A stretch of 64,000 nucleotides of DNA from NCBI GenBank assembly GCA_036924285.1, contig JAYKYS010000010.1, positions 10,019,001-10,083,000 of the forward strand, in the 5' to 3' direction. Positions within the stretch are counted from its first letter, which is position 1, and every line of letters starts with the position of its first letter. Below are positions 11,801 to 22,114 of this stretch, in pieces. Source of the stretch: Asterella californica. Its lineage: Eukaryota; Streptophyta; Marchantiopsida; Marchantiales; Aytoniaceae. The position numbers and the translations under genes were made by a program. A model generated the notes under the pieces. That model was not told the origin of the DNA, did no database searches, and saw nothing but the letters and a program-made list of their open reading frames with translations.

Positions 11801-13805
11801 TGTCGGATATTGCGTGAAGGATGTCCAGGAAAACGTGAGGTTCCTGGCTGTGGAGATGTTGTGTGCTGAAATAGAGAAGGGACAGAGAAAAACAATCACG
11901 AAAACGAACGCTGCGATATATACACTCCAAATGTATGTACACTATCGGTTCTTTCTCTTAAGAGCACAAAACTGAGAACCAGACCAGAGCAGTCTGTAAC
12001 CTGCTTCAAAAGCCTCTGAAACAACCCTTGAATCACAGCCCTGACCCAAAACCACCGAAGCGTAGCTCAAAGTAAGAAAAACTTCCCTTTGCTAACAAGC
12101 AGAGCCACAACAGTATCATGCGATCCAAACCCAAGTCCAAACCACATCTATGTACAAGTTCTTAGCTAAAGCTAGCTACCACAAGCTGTATATAGCCAAC
12201 CAGAACTCTAACGAACTTAAAAGAGCAAAACTCGTAACGAAGAAACCGAAAAAGATCTATCTGTGAACTTCCTCCTTTCGCTGAATGGACTTCAGATGTC
12301 GATAGGGTCTCCTCCGCTGACTCCGTTAACCCAAGAAACCTTCAGATCCGACTCCCAACAGCCGAGATATCGCCGATTTTCGATCGTAGGTGACCGAACT
12401 TTCAAAAACTCCTCCCTGCGGTTTAAAATCGCACACACCGCACAAACGGATCCTCTAAACTGATATCCGTCTTCCCTGGCAGATAGATCTAGCTATCACG
12501 AACCCAACGAGACTCCAAACAAGCCGTTTGGAGTTCCCCTTGCAAACCCACGCAAGAAATTTGGTCGTAGGTTGCAAAAAACTGACGTAAATCAGCTCCC
12601 TACGGCTCAAACTTGCTCACCACACCCAAACCAACAATCCAATTCACATACAGTCTCCTCCTATGCGTACATGAAGACTCCCTGATCGCGTAGACACCAA
12701 GAACGAAGAGCTTGGCTCACCGATCGCGAAGAACAATCCAATCTCAGGTCGCAGGCGATGAAAAACCTGACGCAAGCGTTTTCTTACGAGCCAATTTCAC
12801 TCAGAACTCTCAAATCGCCCGATGAAACTTCGTATCGTCTTCAATTTCCTGAAGAACTCGTTGTTCTGATCCTGATGGATCCAAGGACAGCAAGTTTGGA
12901 CTCCGGAACGGTCCAACTCTCCTTCACAGGTAACTGAAAACACCAAATCTGCTTCCTGCGTCTCAATTTCCCCCAGAACACAACCCCCGATCCGTCTCTT
13001 CAAGAACCGTCTTAACCTGTGCGTAGCCTGCACAGATCTGAATCCGATGACACCTTGCGTGCGTGTATTAGACTTCCCAATTCTCCAAAACGTTCACCGA
13101 CAGGTCACAGGAACAAGCAAACCCCTTAAGCAGCCCCCTTACGTCAGTCTCTGTACGTACAGTTTTCTGTCATTAATAATGAAGCAGGCCCCTTGTGTCT
13201 TTGATATAGCGCCTGAAGCCTCAAATACCCAGTCAGCAAGTAAACTAAGGCTTAGCTTGATTTTGCCTTCTTTCGAGTCGCATAACTTCTTCACTAGATG
13301 TCCAAACGAAGTAAACAAGATGTCCATGGAAAGCTGACAACGAGCTCTACCCATCTATGTGATGAAAGTGAAGATCCGAAGTTGCGCCAAAGCCCGTAAG
13401 TTGGAGCCTAGCTTGTTTTCTCCATCTTTCGAGTCTTGTAACTTTTCCATTAGGCGTCCAAACGAAGTAGATGAAGTGTCTATGGAAAGCTGACAAGGAG
13501 CTCTATCCACTGATGCGATAAAAGTGAAGATCTGAAGTTGTGTCAAAAACCCGTAAGCTGGGGCCTAGCTTGTTTTCTCCATCTTTCGAGTCCTGTAACT
13601 TCTCCACTAGGCGTCCAAACGAAGTAGATGAAGTTCCTATGGAAAGCTGACAAGGAGCTCTACCCATCTATGCGATGAAAATGGAGATCCGAAATGATGC
13701 CAAAAGCCCATAAGTTGAGGCCTAGCTTGTCTTTCTCATGAGTGTCTTTGGAGCGACAAGCATCAAAGAGTGAATTTCAGATAGGAGCCGGTCCACGACA
13801 CGACA
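11801..13805 (-). repeat. E1 3' LTR (2,005 bp)
   Basis: The ends read TGTCGG on the left and ACGACA on the right of the plus strand. This gives TGTCG...CGACA in element orientation. It matches 38,485-40,498 throughout, with scattered substitutions and small indels. It is followed (towards the coding side) by a polypurine tract. A TATA-like CTATATACAG on the minus strand near 12,186-12,195 could be the promoter. Short open frames inside the LTR match in both copies simply because LTRs are duplicated. Confidence 0.9.
13250..13725. repeat. 157-bp tandem repeats inside the E1 LTR
   Basis: Three units with marker GAGTC at 13,275, 13,431 and 13,588 share GCCTAGCTTG, CTTTCGAGTC, GGCGTCCAAACGAAGTAGA and GGAAAGCTGACAA. 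The same array is in the other LTR (about 39,945-40,420), so it predates insertion. Tandem arrays in LTRs often lie in U3 and act as enhancer repeats; here they sit near the element's 5' LTR edge, which fits U3. Confidence 0.75.
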
Positions 13806-13818
13806 TCCACCCCCTCTG
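13806..13818 (-). promoter_or_regulatory. E1 polypurine tract
   Basis: On the minus strand AGAGGGGGTGGA directly precedes the TGTCG of the 3' LTR, the expected place for plus-strand DNA priming. E2 and E4 have the same GAGGGGGTGGA. Confidence 0.8.
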
Positions 13819-13880
13819 AACTTGTGCATCCTCCGATATGCACCAGAGATACCAACCAAGGAGTGGATCGGCTTATCGTC

Positions 13881-16800
13881 CTACTTCCCATCGTAGCCAA
13901 CCTCACCTTCAAGGTCTTCTGCATAATCCTCATCCTCAAATTGAAACTCCGTCAAGATATCTGCTAGATCGACCTCCTCATCTCTCTTTTTGAAAATCTT
14001 GACACGTTTACCTACCATTGGTACCTTCAAGCTCGCTCCAATCAACTCTTGCAGGGCGTAAGTTGCGTTGTCATGAACCTTCTTCACCACATATGGACCA
14101 AACCATCTTCTGGAAAACTTCCGGAGTGCACTATGCTGGTTGTCTAGACTGTTGTCATAGACTAACACCCAATCACCTTCCTTGATTTCCCTAAGTCTCA
14201 AACCATGTCGCTGATCAAATCTGACCTTGTTCTTCAACCGTGCTTCTCGTAGTCTATCCAAAGCAGTTTGGATATCCTCTGATCTTCTCTCTAACTGCCT
14301 AATTCGAATAGCAAGAAGCTCTTCTCTAGTCAAATCGTCCTCCCAAGATAACACACTCCATGTCAGAACGTGTTCTTCAATCAGCATGATAGGTTTCTGA
14401 CTTGTGATGAGTTCCACCGGCATGTAATCTGTCACCGAGCTGTGCGTTGTTCGATCTGCCCATAATGCAAATGGTAAGAGTCGAGGCCACTCGCGCACCC
14501 TTCCGTTGCAGACCTTCACCAAAGCTTTCACAATGGGTGGATGACCACGTTCACTCTTGGCATTCCATTCGGGGTTGTAAGCAGTTGTTAGTGACAACCT
14601 CACCCCACACCTTGCAAAGAATTCACGAGCCTCATGTGCATCTAACTCTCCTCGATCTGCAGTGATCTTTCCCACACATCCATATCGGCAAACAACCTCT
14701 TCCAAGAGAAATCTACATACTCCTTCAGTTGTCTTTGTCCGAAGCGCCCTACCCTCGACTTGATTTGAAAGATCTTCTCTAGCAAGTACCAAGTATCTCA
14801 TCTGCCACAATCCAACCGGCATAATCACCAAGTCTACCACCCACTTGAAGTGGATTGCCAACGGATAAGTCGGGTGTAATCCGTCACGATGTCGGATGTT
14901 CGAATACATCTGACATGTCAAACAAGACTCCACAAAAAATACAACATCCTTGTACATGTTTTTTCACCAATACCGCTCTTTCATCTTTGTAAAAGTGGTC
15001 CAAATCCCTCGATGTCCAGCCCAAAGACTCTCATGGAACGCCTTGAGCAACTTCTGCTGATCTTCCTTGTTGCAAATTACCCGTAGCGGTACCCCACCTT
15101 TCTGCTTCGGTCGCTTCCAAAGAAACCCATCCTGCAACATGAAGTTGTAGGCCTTCCTTCGAACTCTCCGAAACCTCTCATATGTCCAACATGTCTGCTT
15201 AACCATCGTACTAAGGTACCTCCCGATATCAAGCAATTCACCATCATACAACCCTTCAACAAACAACTCATCTTTCCTTCCTGTCTGTGCAATCGAATAG
15301 AACTCTATACTCACGTCGTCAATGTCTTCTATCATCTCATCCTCCCCATCATATCGAGCCTGAGATAACATATCTGCCATCAGATTATCCTTCCCTGCAA
15401 TATGTCTAAACTCCGGGTTCAACGACTTGATATATGCGATCCATCGTAACATCGCAATATCAGGAGTTGAACAATTCATGGTCATCCCTAACAACGGCAA
15501 GCAATCAGTTTCAACCACCACTACTGCTCCAATCAAATACTCTTTCTCAGTTTTCATAGTTGAAACAATACCCCACAGTTCTCTCTTCACTTGCGGGTAA
15601 GCACGTTGTCGAGCACTTAACACCTTTGCTCCAAACCTAACCGCAAACCTGTCTCCATTCTCATCATCCTGTCCGACTGCCCATCCAATTGCAACTGGAC
15701 TTGTACTCACAGTAAGAACCACCGGCCTAGCACCCTTGTAATCAATCCTTCCCAGAACTGGAGGAGATGATAATAAAGACTTCAGCTTCCTTACCGCATC
15801 AGTATGCTCTTCCTCCCATCTGAACTTATGACCCTTACGCAACAATCCATACAATGGATCCGCCACATGCGCATAATGAGGAATCCAAATGTGATAGAAT
15901 ACACAAGCACCCAAAAATCTTCTTACTTCTGTCAACGAGTTGCAAACCTCCTTCATCCTTCCAATAGCATCCACCTTGTTCGGATCTGGCTTCCGACCAA
16001 ACGATCCACACAAATGACCAACGATCAAAACCTCTCTAACCCCAAATGTAGACTTCACACCTGACAGCGTAAGATGAACTTCCTCAAGTCGAGATAAGAT
16101 CTTCTCACAGTCTGCAATGTGATCGGTGACGTATCGCCGACACCCCCTCTGATCTAATGCTTCATCCTTCTTATCTTCCACACATCCTTTGATGGGGATG
16201 TCATCCAAGAATGACATCATCTTTTCAGGGATGAAGTCCTTTAGAACTCGATTTATCCCGTTCATCATGTGTGCTACCGAGTTGGTAGCTCCTTGTGGTA
16301 AGGTACACATCCTAACCAACCCCAAGGGTGTCCTCATTGTCGTGAAGCTTCTGCTCTCCTCCGCTAGTTGAAACTGATCATACCTTGAGTAAAGATCTCC
16401 CATCGAGTAAATCGCTCTTCTTGCAAACGCTTCTGCAAACTCATCCACAATCGGTCCCATCCCAGCATTTCTGATTGTTACTGCGTTCACCGGCTGCATG
16501 TCTTGGATGAACCGCAGCGATCCATTCTTCTTTGGTACTGTAAACCATCTGCTTGAATATGGTGCAAACGACGGCTCCAAGATCTTCATCCGCATCTTCT
16601 CCTTCAGCAACTCCACTAGTTTGGGCAAGTGAGCTCGCGGTACTGGAATTGATCTCAGGTTCCATGGCACATGCGGTACCGTGAAGATAATCATCGGGGT
16701 AACAACGTACGGGTCTACACACCCAATCTCATGTGGCTCAAAGGCAAATGCTTTCCCATGTCGTGAAAGCATCTCCTTGAAGCACATCCTCTCTTCTGGT

Positions 16801-17276
16801 AGAAGAGACCCATCAGATCCAATCTTCAGTTCTTCAAGGGTCTTCTCCGTGAACTTGTGTCCTATCATTGCAGGATCTCTCAAACTCTTCTCTCTTGAAG
16901 CTCGATCCATCTGTTGGTTAGTGTCTTCCGACAAAGGACCAGCAACTGACTTTATCTTCTTATCCACTGTCTTGTACCTTGTCTCAACTCGAACCTTCGG
17001 TACACGGAATGATTCGATCACCGAATAGACCTCCCTTGAATGAATCTGCACAACCTTATCCATATCCTCCCATCCAGTAGACATGATCTCTCTCAAAGGA
17101 TCCTCCAACCCATCCTCTTCATAAACATCAGAAATCCATTCATCCCTTTCTAGCTCACCCAACTCTTTCAACATCAACTCAACATCACGCAAATGTTTTT
17201 GTTCTTTTCTCCTCAGCTCTTCTACCTTCTTGTAAATAGCAACCCCACACTCTGAAAACCAACAAACCCTGTACAA
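13881..17276 (-). pseudogene. E1 pol: RT, RNase H and integrase, with one in-frame stop
   Basis: This is the polyprotein of an F1 element. From the N terminus there is a linker, an RT with SRWFTVPKK, GDLYSRYDQF and FLDD, an RNase H, then an integrase with an HHCC zinc finger, the DRGEL Asp and the SER Glu, and a WFGPYVV module at the end. Read with intact E4 as a guide, the frame is open except for TGA at 14,964-14,966, where E4 has the second Trp of a Trp-Trp pair just before the zinc-finger cysteines. That single change separates RT-RNaseH (14,964-17,276) from integrase (13,881-14,957). A Gly to Arg change also sits in RT motif A. The upstream overlap with Gag-protease is broken by a stop. 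Confidence 0.9.
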
Positions 17277-17346
17277 AAGGCACTATCTCCATCAAGCGAG
17301 AGTACCTTCTCCTGCGCACCACCACAATCCCGCTCTATAGTGGTAC

Positions 17347-17517
17347 TCAACGAAAATCCTTGAACTCTTCACTCATCCTTGGAAGCGGTTTCTCCCTCAA
17401 ACGATCTCGGTTGCGCTCGTGGTTGGACGGTACAGTCAAGAATTATACCGCTCTTTTCCCATCTTGACTTCGGATCCTAGAATAAGCAGATCCGTCATCT
17501 AGTACCTTTGTCTCCAT
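17347..17517 (-). pseudogene. E1 Gag-protease, C-terminal remnant
   Basis: This is the tail of the Gag-protease frame left on the downstream side of the E2 insertion. It matches the end of the E4 Gag-protease frame and ends in TGA at 17,347-17,349. The frameshift heptamer seen in other copies reads GGATTTT here (17,353-17,359), so that signal appears lost. Confidence 0.7.
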
Positions 17518-17521
17518 CCGA

Positions 17522-18821
17522 TGTCGTGATGTGAATCATTTCACATAGTAAATGATTCACTTCTCTGTCAGGCGTTAGTCTCTCTGAGTGAAGTTAAGAC
17601 CTCAGAGAAGTCTATTTTTGGAAGATGTTATATATTTTGAGTCTTAGTAGGTTGATTATCATGTTGATAGGGTTTAAGCTCATGGGTTGTATTTGCGTGT
17701 CGTCCATGCACGCTTTTTAGCTGATTTAAGTTAATTTTTGGGGCTGCGTGTCGTTTTAGGTAGTTAAGTTGTACGCTGGCACTCTAGGGGGCTTGACGTG
17801 GTTGCCTATGAGTGTAGATAAGTTACCAGGTAGTTTAAGGCACAAAATGACAACCAAATGGAGCTATGAACTCCCATTGGTCCATTTTTATCTTTTGTAA
17901 AACTCTAAGTTTAGAAACAGAGCTCTAGAGTGGATTTCGAGCATTTGGTGAGGACACTACGAAATCTGAGAGCACAGGGAGATAGAGCTCGTCGAGCCAA
18001 GCACTGTCAGTGAAATTCTTGATCGATTTGGATCAATAAACAAGGAGTTATGCCCAATTGAAGTTCGGATTGTGCCAAAACTGCATCACTTTTGTTGATT
18101 TTGGGGTTTTGAGTGTCAATTGCAGCAGAATTGAGGAAATCGCTTCAAACCTTCGTGGTTACGTTCACTGCCAGCCGGGCTACGACCGTCAAAAACGTTT
18201 CAAGTGATTTGAGTTACTGAGTAATTCAGGGCGGCCGCTGAAGCAGAGGGGGTCCGAAAAGCTCTCAATCTGGAACAGCAACTTCAGAGAGCGAGATCTG
18301 GAGTTCTGTGTGGAATCAGGAGGCCCAACTTCACAGGAGTGTTCAGCAAGCTGTGTACTGCAAATCCTGTAAGAATTTCCCAAAGTGATCGAGCCAATTC
18401 CCTGTTATAGGTCGAAATAGCTGTCTGGGTACCAGAAACTGCCGTAATTTCTCTACTCAGAAAATTTCTGCTCATATCTTAGTGCTCTGAATTGATCTGA
18501 AGCTGCAATTTCGTATGTGTATCCAGTAGAACCTCATTTACATGTAGGAGGAGTTCTGAAGTCTGAACCTTCACATATTTCTTGATCTTGAGTGTCAAAG
18601 TTCGCCATCTGATCTTATCATTGCTAGTTAAGCCTGAACTTTGCTTCCTGAACATATCAGAAGAGCCTAGAGACTTATATGAGTGTTTTTCAGTATCACC
18701 TTGAGACCTGAAGCCTATCCTTTGAGTAAACCAGCCACAGCCAGGAGCCCAACGCCATAGCCTTCAAGTTCATATCACAGCCAGAAGGTTCGCCCTTCCC
18801 AGGAAGACTCTGAACTCGACA
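17522..18821 (+). repeat. E2 5' LTR (1,300 bp)
   Basis: It begins TGTCGTGATG and ends CTCGACA. Just inside the start, GTGAATCATTT and AAATGATTCAC form a perfect 11-bp inverted repeat with an 8-nt loop. A central block around GGGCGGCCGCTGAAGCAGA is shared with the E3, E4 and solo LTRs, marking them as one family. An unspliced spacer TC and the primer site follow. Confidence 0.93.
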
Positions 18822-18823
18822 TC

Positions 18824-18841
18824 TGGTGCTTCCACTAAGAG
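18824..18841 (+). promoter_or_regulatory. E2 primer binding site
   Basis: TGGTGCTTCCACTAAGAG begins two bases after the LTR. TGG at this point is the expected complement of a tRNA CCA end. E3 has almost the same sequence at 43,521. I cannot name the tRNA. Confidence 0.6.
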
Positions 18842-18890
18842 CTCTTGGGGTGATTGATTGAGGAGGTTGAGTTTACTACATGGAGAGAAG

Positions 18891-19605
18891 ATGGATCGCA
18901 AGAGCGCTACTGCTGCTACTTCTGCTACTTCTGCGGCTGCTGCATCTACGTCTACTACAGCACCTTCTGTAGCACCTGTGACTGCAACGACCTATGTACC
19001 TGGTCTGGATACGGCTGAGATTCTGAAAACGCTTGCGGCCTTGGTCCAACAGCATCCGATCGTTGGAGGGGGTGAGTTAAAATCCACCAAGGCTTTGCAA
19101 GCGATAGTGAATAGGTGTGGAAGGTTTGAAGGTAGAGATATTTCTAGATATCTGCGTGAGTATAGAGGAGAGATGGAGCTGGTTAGAGTTACTGATGCTG
19201 AGATGATAACAAGTTTTGAGTTAGCTGTCATTCCTGAGTTGCGGGACCAAGTTAGGGATGTACAGAGAAGAAATCTTGGAATCTGGATGAGTTTTGAACG
19301 ATCTCTTCGAGAGGAGTTTCTTGAGGAGGATTCAGAGAGAGTTACTAGAAGGACATTTCTAGACTGGGTTGAGCAGCAACCTGGTCGTATGATGAGCCTG
19401 AGTGAGTTGCTGAGAGAGTTTGATCGGAGATACCGGCAACTCTCAACTCTAGAGCGGATAACCCTAGATGCTAGGAGAACAGAGCTTTTTCTGCAAGCTA
19501 CCGATGATGCTACAGCAGATCGGTTATGTTTTATGTTGGCCGATCGATCTGCTGAGAGAGGTGTTACTATGGATTGGGAGAGAGTTGAGGATGTTGTGGC
19601 TGTAC
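18891..19605 (+). pseudogene. E2 Gag, N-terminal part
   Basis: The frame starts at the ATG followed by Asp-Arg-Lys-Ser, the same start as E3 at 43,588. An Ala/Thr/Ser-rich N terminus leads into the F1 capsid-like region (YLREYRGEMELV, then LRDQV, then RTFLDWVEQQP). It runs open until F2a was inserted at 19,606 after the codons for Val-Ala-Val. The frame resumes at 27,984. An antisense open frame over the same bases is a shadow. Confidence 0.9.
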
Positions 19606-20521
19606 TGTAACGACCTATGTTACACATAAGAAGTTTGTCTATTAGTAAGGTGTTTAGTTCTAACTAAGTGTTGAGAATGTTTATTTGCTGCCAAAGTACT
19701 TTTAGGAGATATCAAGTTAGTCATGACTAGCTAAAAGTTAGTTATGGTTAAACTTAGCTGTACTTTTGGCAGAATTCAGATATTTGCTAAAGAGTGAGCA
19801 CTACTATCTTGTCATCTTGTCTAAAAGGTAGAAAGGGGGTGGAAAGTATCCCTTATCTCCTTTTTGACTTGATATTAGTGGTTGGATTAAAGTTGTGGAC
19901 TTTGTGGGCATTAAAAACAAGAAGAGATTCCACATGTTTCCTTTTTAGTGGGTCCTAGTGTAGAGGGGGGGTGGAAATTCGAGATTCCTTGAGAATATTC
20001 CAGAATCCTTCTAGAAGTTGTTGACTTTGAAGGAATAAGCCCATGTGAAAAGGTAAAAAGCCCATGTGATCAATACTTTTACCTTAAGTAATATCTTAGT
20101 AAAACCCGGTAAAAGTAGTTACGGCTGAGTTACCGGGGGGTACCAAAGTAAAAACCTAGAATGTATAAATAGAGGAGTAGAGAAGAGCTCCTCATCCTTG
20201 TTTTCACATTGTCGTAATGACAACTTGAGTAATATAGAGAGTGTGGGATATTTTTAGCATGTGAGAACTTGAGAGACGTCGTTAGAATGGAGGATTTTAG
20301 TTGATGTGTTTAAGGAGATTTTTAGTTGATAAGTTTGTGGGTGTATGAATGAGTGAACTCAGCATTTTTCCCTTCAAGTTCATGGTGTGCTTCCATCACA
20401 GCCATCAGAGGTGACCCCTGAGTGAGAGACAGGCCCGACATGTTGCAGATTCGTGGATGACGATCGTGGAGGTTGAGAGATCGGGGGGGTAGTTGATCGA
20501 TAGGACCGTGGAGGGTTTACA
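19606..20521 (+). repeat. F2a 5' LTR (916 bp)
   Basis: It begins TGTAACGACC and ends GGGTTTACA. The first 19 bases form TGTAAC-N7-GTTACA, a perfect inverted repeat at the very end. Purine runs such as GAGGGGGGG occur in U3. The same sequence is at 27,064-27,979, and a diverged version at 62,501-63,415. Confidence 0.97.
20164..20171 (+). promoter_or_regulatory. F2a LTR TATA box
   Basis: TATAAATA followed by GAGGAG sits about 560 bp into the LTR, a normal place for the U3 promoter. The same box is at 27,622-27,629 and 63,059-63,066. Just downstream GAGGAG and CTCCTC can pair around the probable start of transcription. Confidence 0.7.
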
Positions 20522-20525
20522 TTTT

Positions 20526-20544
20526 TGGTTCCGTTGCCGGGACC
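20526..20544 (+). promoter_or_regulatory. F2a primer binding site, Asp-tRNA-like
   Basis: TGGTTCCGTTGCCGGGACC follows the LTR after a four-T spacer. Plant gypsy elements such as Athila use TGGCGCCGTTGCCGGGGA, complementary to tRNA-Asp; this site matches it except at three positions. F2b has the identical site at 63,420. Confidence 0.7.
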
Positions 20545-20567
20545 TCACTTGAAGGGATCGTTGAACG

Positions 20568-20738
20568 ATGTTTAGAGTTCAGTTCTATATTCGACAAAAG
20601 GAGATTATGAGAGAGCACATGGAGAGAACGTTGGGAGGAGAGAGAGCTAACGCGATGTTAGCAACGTTAGAACCTTTCGTGTATCCCGTAGTGATATATG
20701 ACGCGTTCGAAGTCATTCTTTACATCTTGTTCACTTAG
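20568..20738 (+). CDS. F2a leader ORF a (56 aa), unknown function
   Basis: This ORF starts at the first ATG after the primer site and ends in TAG. The N-terminal half is charged, with an RTLGGERANAML stretch; the C-terminal half is hydrophobic (EPFVYPVV, then ILYILF). The nucleotide sequence appears unchanged in F2b at 63,462-63,632, although the DNA right after it differs clearly between the copies. The protein resembles leader ORF d (shared TLG-E, A, PF and a hydrophobic end). No family is recognised. It could be a translated short peptide, an upstream ORF that controls Gag-Pol translation, or a remnant of the Gag N terminus. Confidence 0.45.
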   Translation: MFRVQFYIRQKEIMREHMERTLGGERANAMLATLEPFVYPVVIYDAFEVILYILFT

Positions 20739-21017
20739 AAAGGGTTTGAGGAGAGTTGAAAGGAGGTGCAACAAGAGTTGTAGAGAAGGAGGAGAGAAAA
20801 GTTATTAGAGGAGAGAAATTTGTGAGTTTAGAAATTCTGCTCTCTGGAAAATTTGTACAGTCATCACCATCTCTTCTGATTAGGGAAGTTTCTGTTGAAA
20901 CTTCATGATTTAGTAGCTTGGAGGTTGAGCTACTGGAGACCACAAAAATCTTGGAGAGATCTCTTACCAACTAAGAGAGATACGTTTCGGCATACAAGGA
21001 GGTCTTGAAGATACGTC

Positions 21018-21335
21018 ATGGGGAATCCAGTTCGAATGACGAGGTGGAAGAAGAGACGTTTAGGAGTTCGAACAGAGACGGAGAAGCCCAAGTTAAGTAT
21101 AGATGAGTTACGAACACGCATCTATAGCACTTGGGGTGCCCTCTTTACTCTATACGAAGAAGCTTCCGCGACAATTGGCACAGATTTGAAGAAAGTCGAG
21201 TTTAAAGCATCATTCACTATGGAGGCCACGAATGCTCCTGGTGAAATAGAGTTGGATCCTTACAAGAGTGAGTTCAAGATGTCTGTTGTGATGAGTACAA
21301 ACGAGGGTGAGGAGGATCATATCTTTGATAGTTAA
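21018..21335 (+). CDS. F2a leader ORF b (105 aa), unknown function
   Basis: It opens with ATG and a basic N terminus (RWKKRRLG), continues through a mixed central part and ends acidic (NEGEEDHIFDS). No signal peptide, membrane segment or known domain is visible. It lies between ORFs a and c in the long Gag leader. F2b is cut by the window end before this point, so conservation cannot be tested here. It might be the N-terminal matrix part of Gag that became separate, but nothing in the sequence proves that. Confidence 0.4.
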   Translation: MGNPVRMTRWKKRRLGVRTETEKPKLSIDELRTRIYSTWGALFTLYEEASATIGTDLKKVEFKASFTMEATNAPGEIELDPYKSEFKMSVVMSTNEGEEDHIFDS

Positions 21336-21473
21336 TATTAGATTAGATTTTATTTCGTGTATAGCATGTATAATGCACGATTTCTAATATAAAGCTCGGA
21401 AGAGTTAAGAAAGTAATGTAGAATTATTTTCCTCTATGATATTTTGTCCACTTAATGGTTGAGAAGGTGCAAC

Positions 21474-21950
21474 ATGAGTGGAAATTCAAAAGATTGGAAA
21501 GTTAGACTTAGAAACCTTCCTCAAGGTTTAGATGTCATAGTAAGCGTCGGAGAGAGCTCGAAAGAGATTATCGTTGAGTTTGAGAACCCTAATACAAAAC
21601 CTCAAGTAGAATCTCCGAGGAGAAGAGTAGAAACCGACTTGTGGTGTTATTTCTGTAGAGGGTTGGGACATAAAGTAGTGAATTGTCCAACTAGAATCAG
21701 AACCGAGAGAGCTAAAGGGAAGCGGGAGTTTACTGATTTAAGTCTTCGAGTGGGTCCATCGTCACCAGCGCCAATTCATCTTCTAGGCGAAGATCCTTGT
21801 CCAAGTTGTGGAGTGGGTGATCTATCAAGAGGACACAAGTGCGTCGATGTGGCCGCCCTACTTACGTCAGTAGTCGAGAAGTTGGACGAGACTCAAAGAG
21901 CTGAGACGGAGAAGTTGTCGACTTCAAAAGAGGACTCGGTTGAGTTGTGA
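21474..21950 (+). CDS. F2a leader ORF c (158 aa), zinc-knuckle protein
   Basis: The ATG at 21,474 is preferred over an upstream TTG in the same frame. Around residues 60-75 is a CCHC zinc knuckle, CYFCRGLGHKVVNC, with C-x2-C-x4-H-x4-C spacing. Around residues 107-121 is a second cluster, CPSCGVGDLSRGHKC. The ends are charged. CCHC knuckles bind RNA in retroelement nucleocapsids, yet the main Gag-Pol of this element has its own knuckle, so this is an additional one. The stop overlaps the ATG of ORF d (TGATG), which would allow coupled reinitiation. It could be an extra nucleic-acid-binding protein or a captured Gag fragment. Confidence 0.5.
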   Translation: MSGNSKDWKVRLRNLPQGLDVIVSVGESSKEIIVEFENPNTKPQVESPRRRVETDLWCYFCRGLGHKVVNCPTRIRTERAKGKREFTDLSLRVGPSSPAPIHLLGEDPCPSCGVGDLSRGHKCVDVAALLTSVVEKLDETQRAETEKLSTSKEDSVEL

Positions 21951-22114
21951 TGGAGATCGTCATTCGAATGGTGGAGAAGGCGGTGATGCGACTCAGACTC
22001 ATGATTACCTTGGGAGAAGAGATGGCACAAGAGGTGTTGTTACAACCATTTCCTTTCATTTTACCTATGGTAGATTATTCGCGAATGGAATTGGTGATGT
22101 TCGTACTCTTTTAG
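21950..22114 (+). CDS. F2a leader ORF d (54 aa), similar to ORF a
   Basis: The ATG overlaps the stop codon of ORF c. The product has a TLGEEMAQEVLLQPF stretch and a hydrophobic C terminus (MELVMFVLF). In order and spacing this parallels ORF a (TLGGERANAML, EPF, VILYILF). The two may be duplicates of one small hydrophobic peptide, or both may derive from a Gag N terminus. It ends 49 bases before the Gag-Pol ATG and is in another frame. Confidence 0.35.
   Translation: MEIVIRMVEKAVMRLRLMITLGEEMAQEVLLQPFPFILPMVDYSRMELVMFVLF

Noticed and set aside
13047..13337. Open frames inside the E1 LTRs, repeated at 39,709-40,029
   Set aside because: They are duplicated because LTRs are duplicated; no start context or domain, and substitutions show no coding pattern.
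13250..13725. CRISPR-like array
   Set aside because: Units are contiguous 157-bp tandem repeats inside an LTR without spacers, in a eukaryotic setting.
18992..19627. 211-codon antisense frame over E2 gag (a similar one lies at 43,461-44,033)
   Set aside because: Shadow of the gag codon pattern; it recurs only because gag is duplicated.
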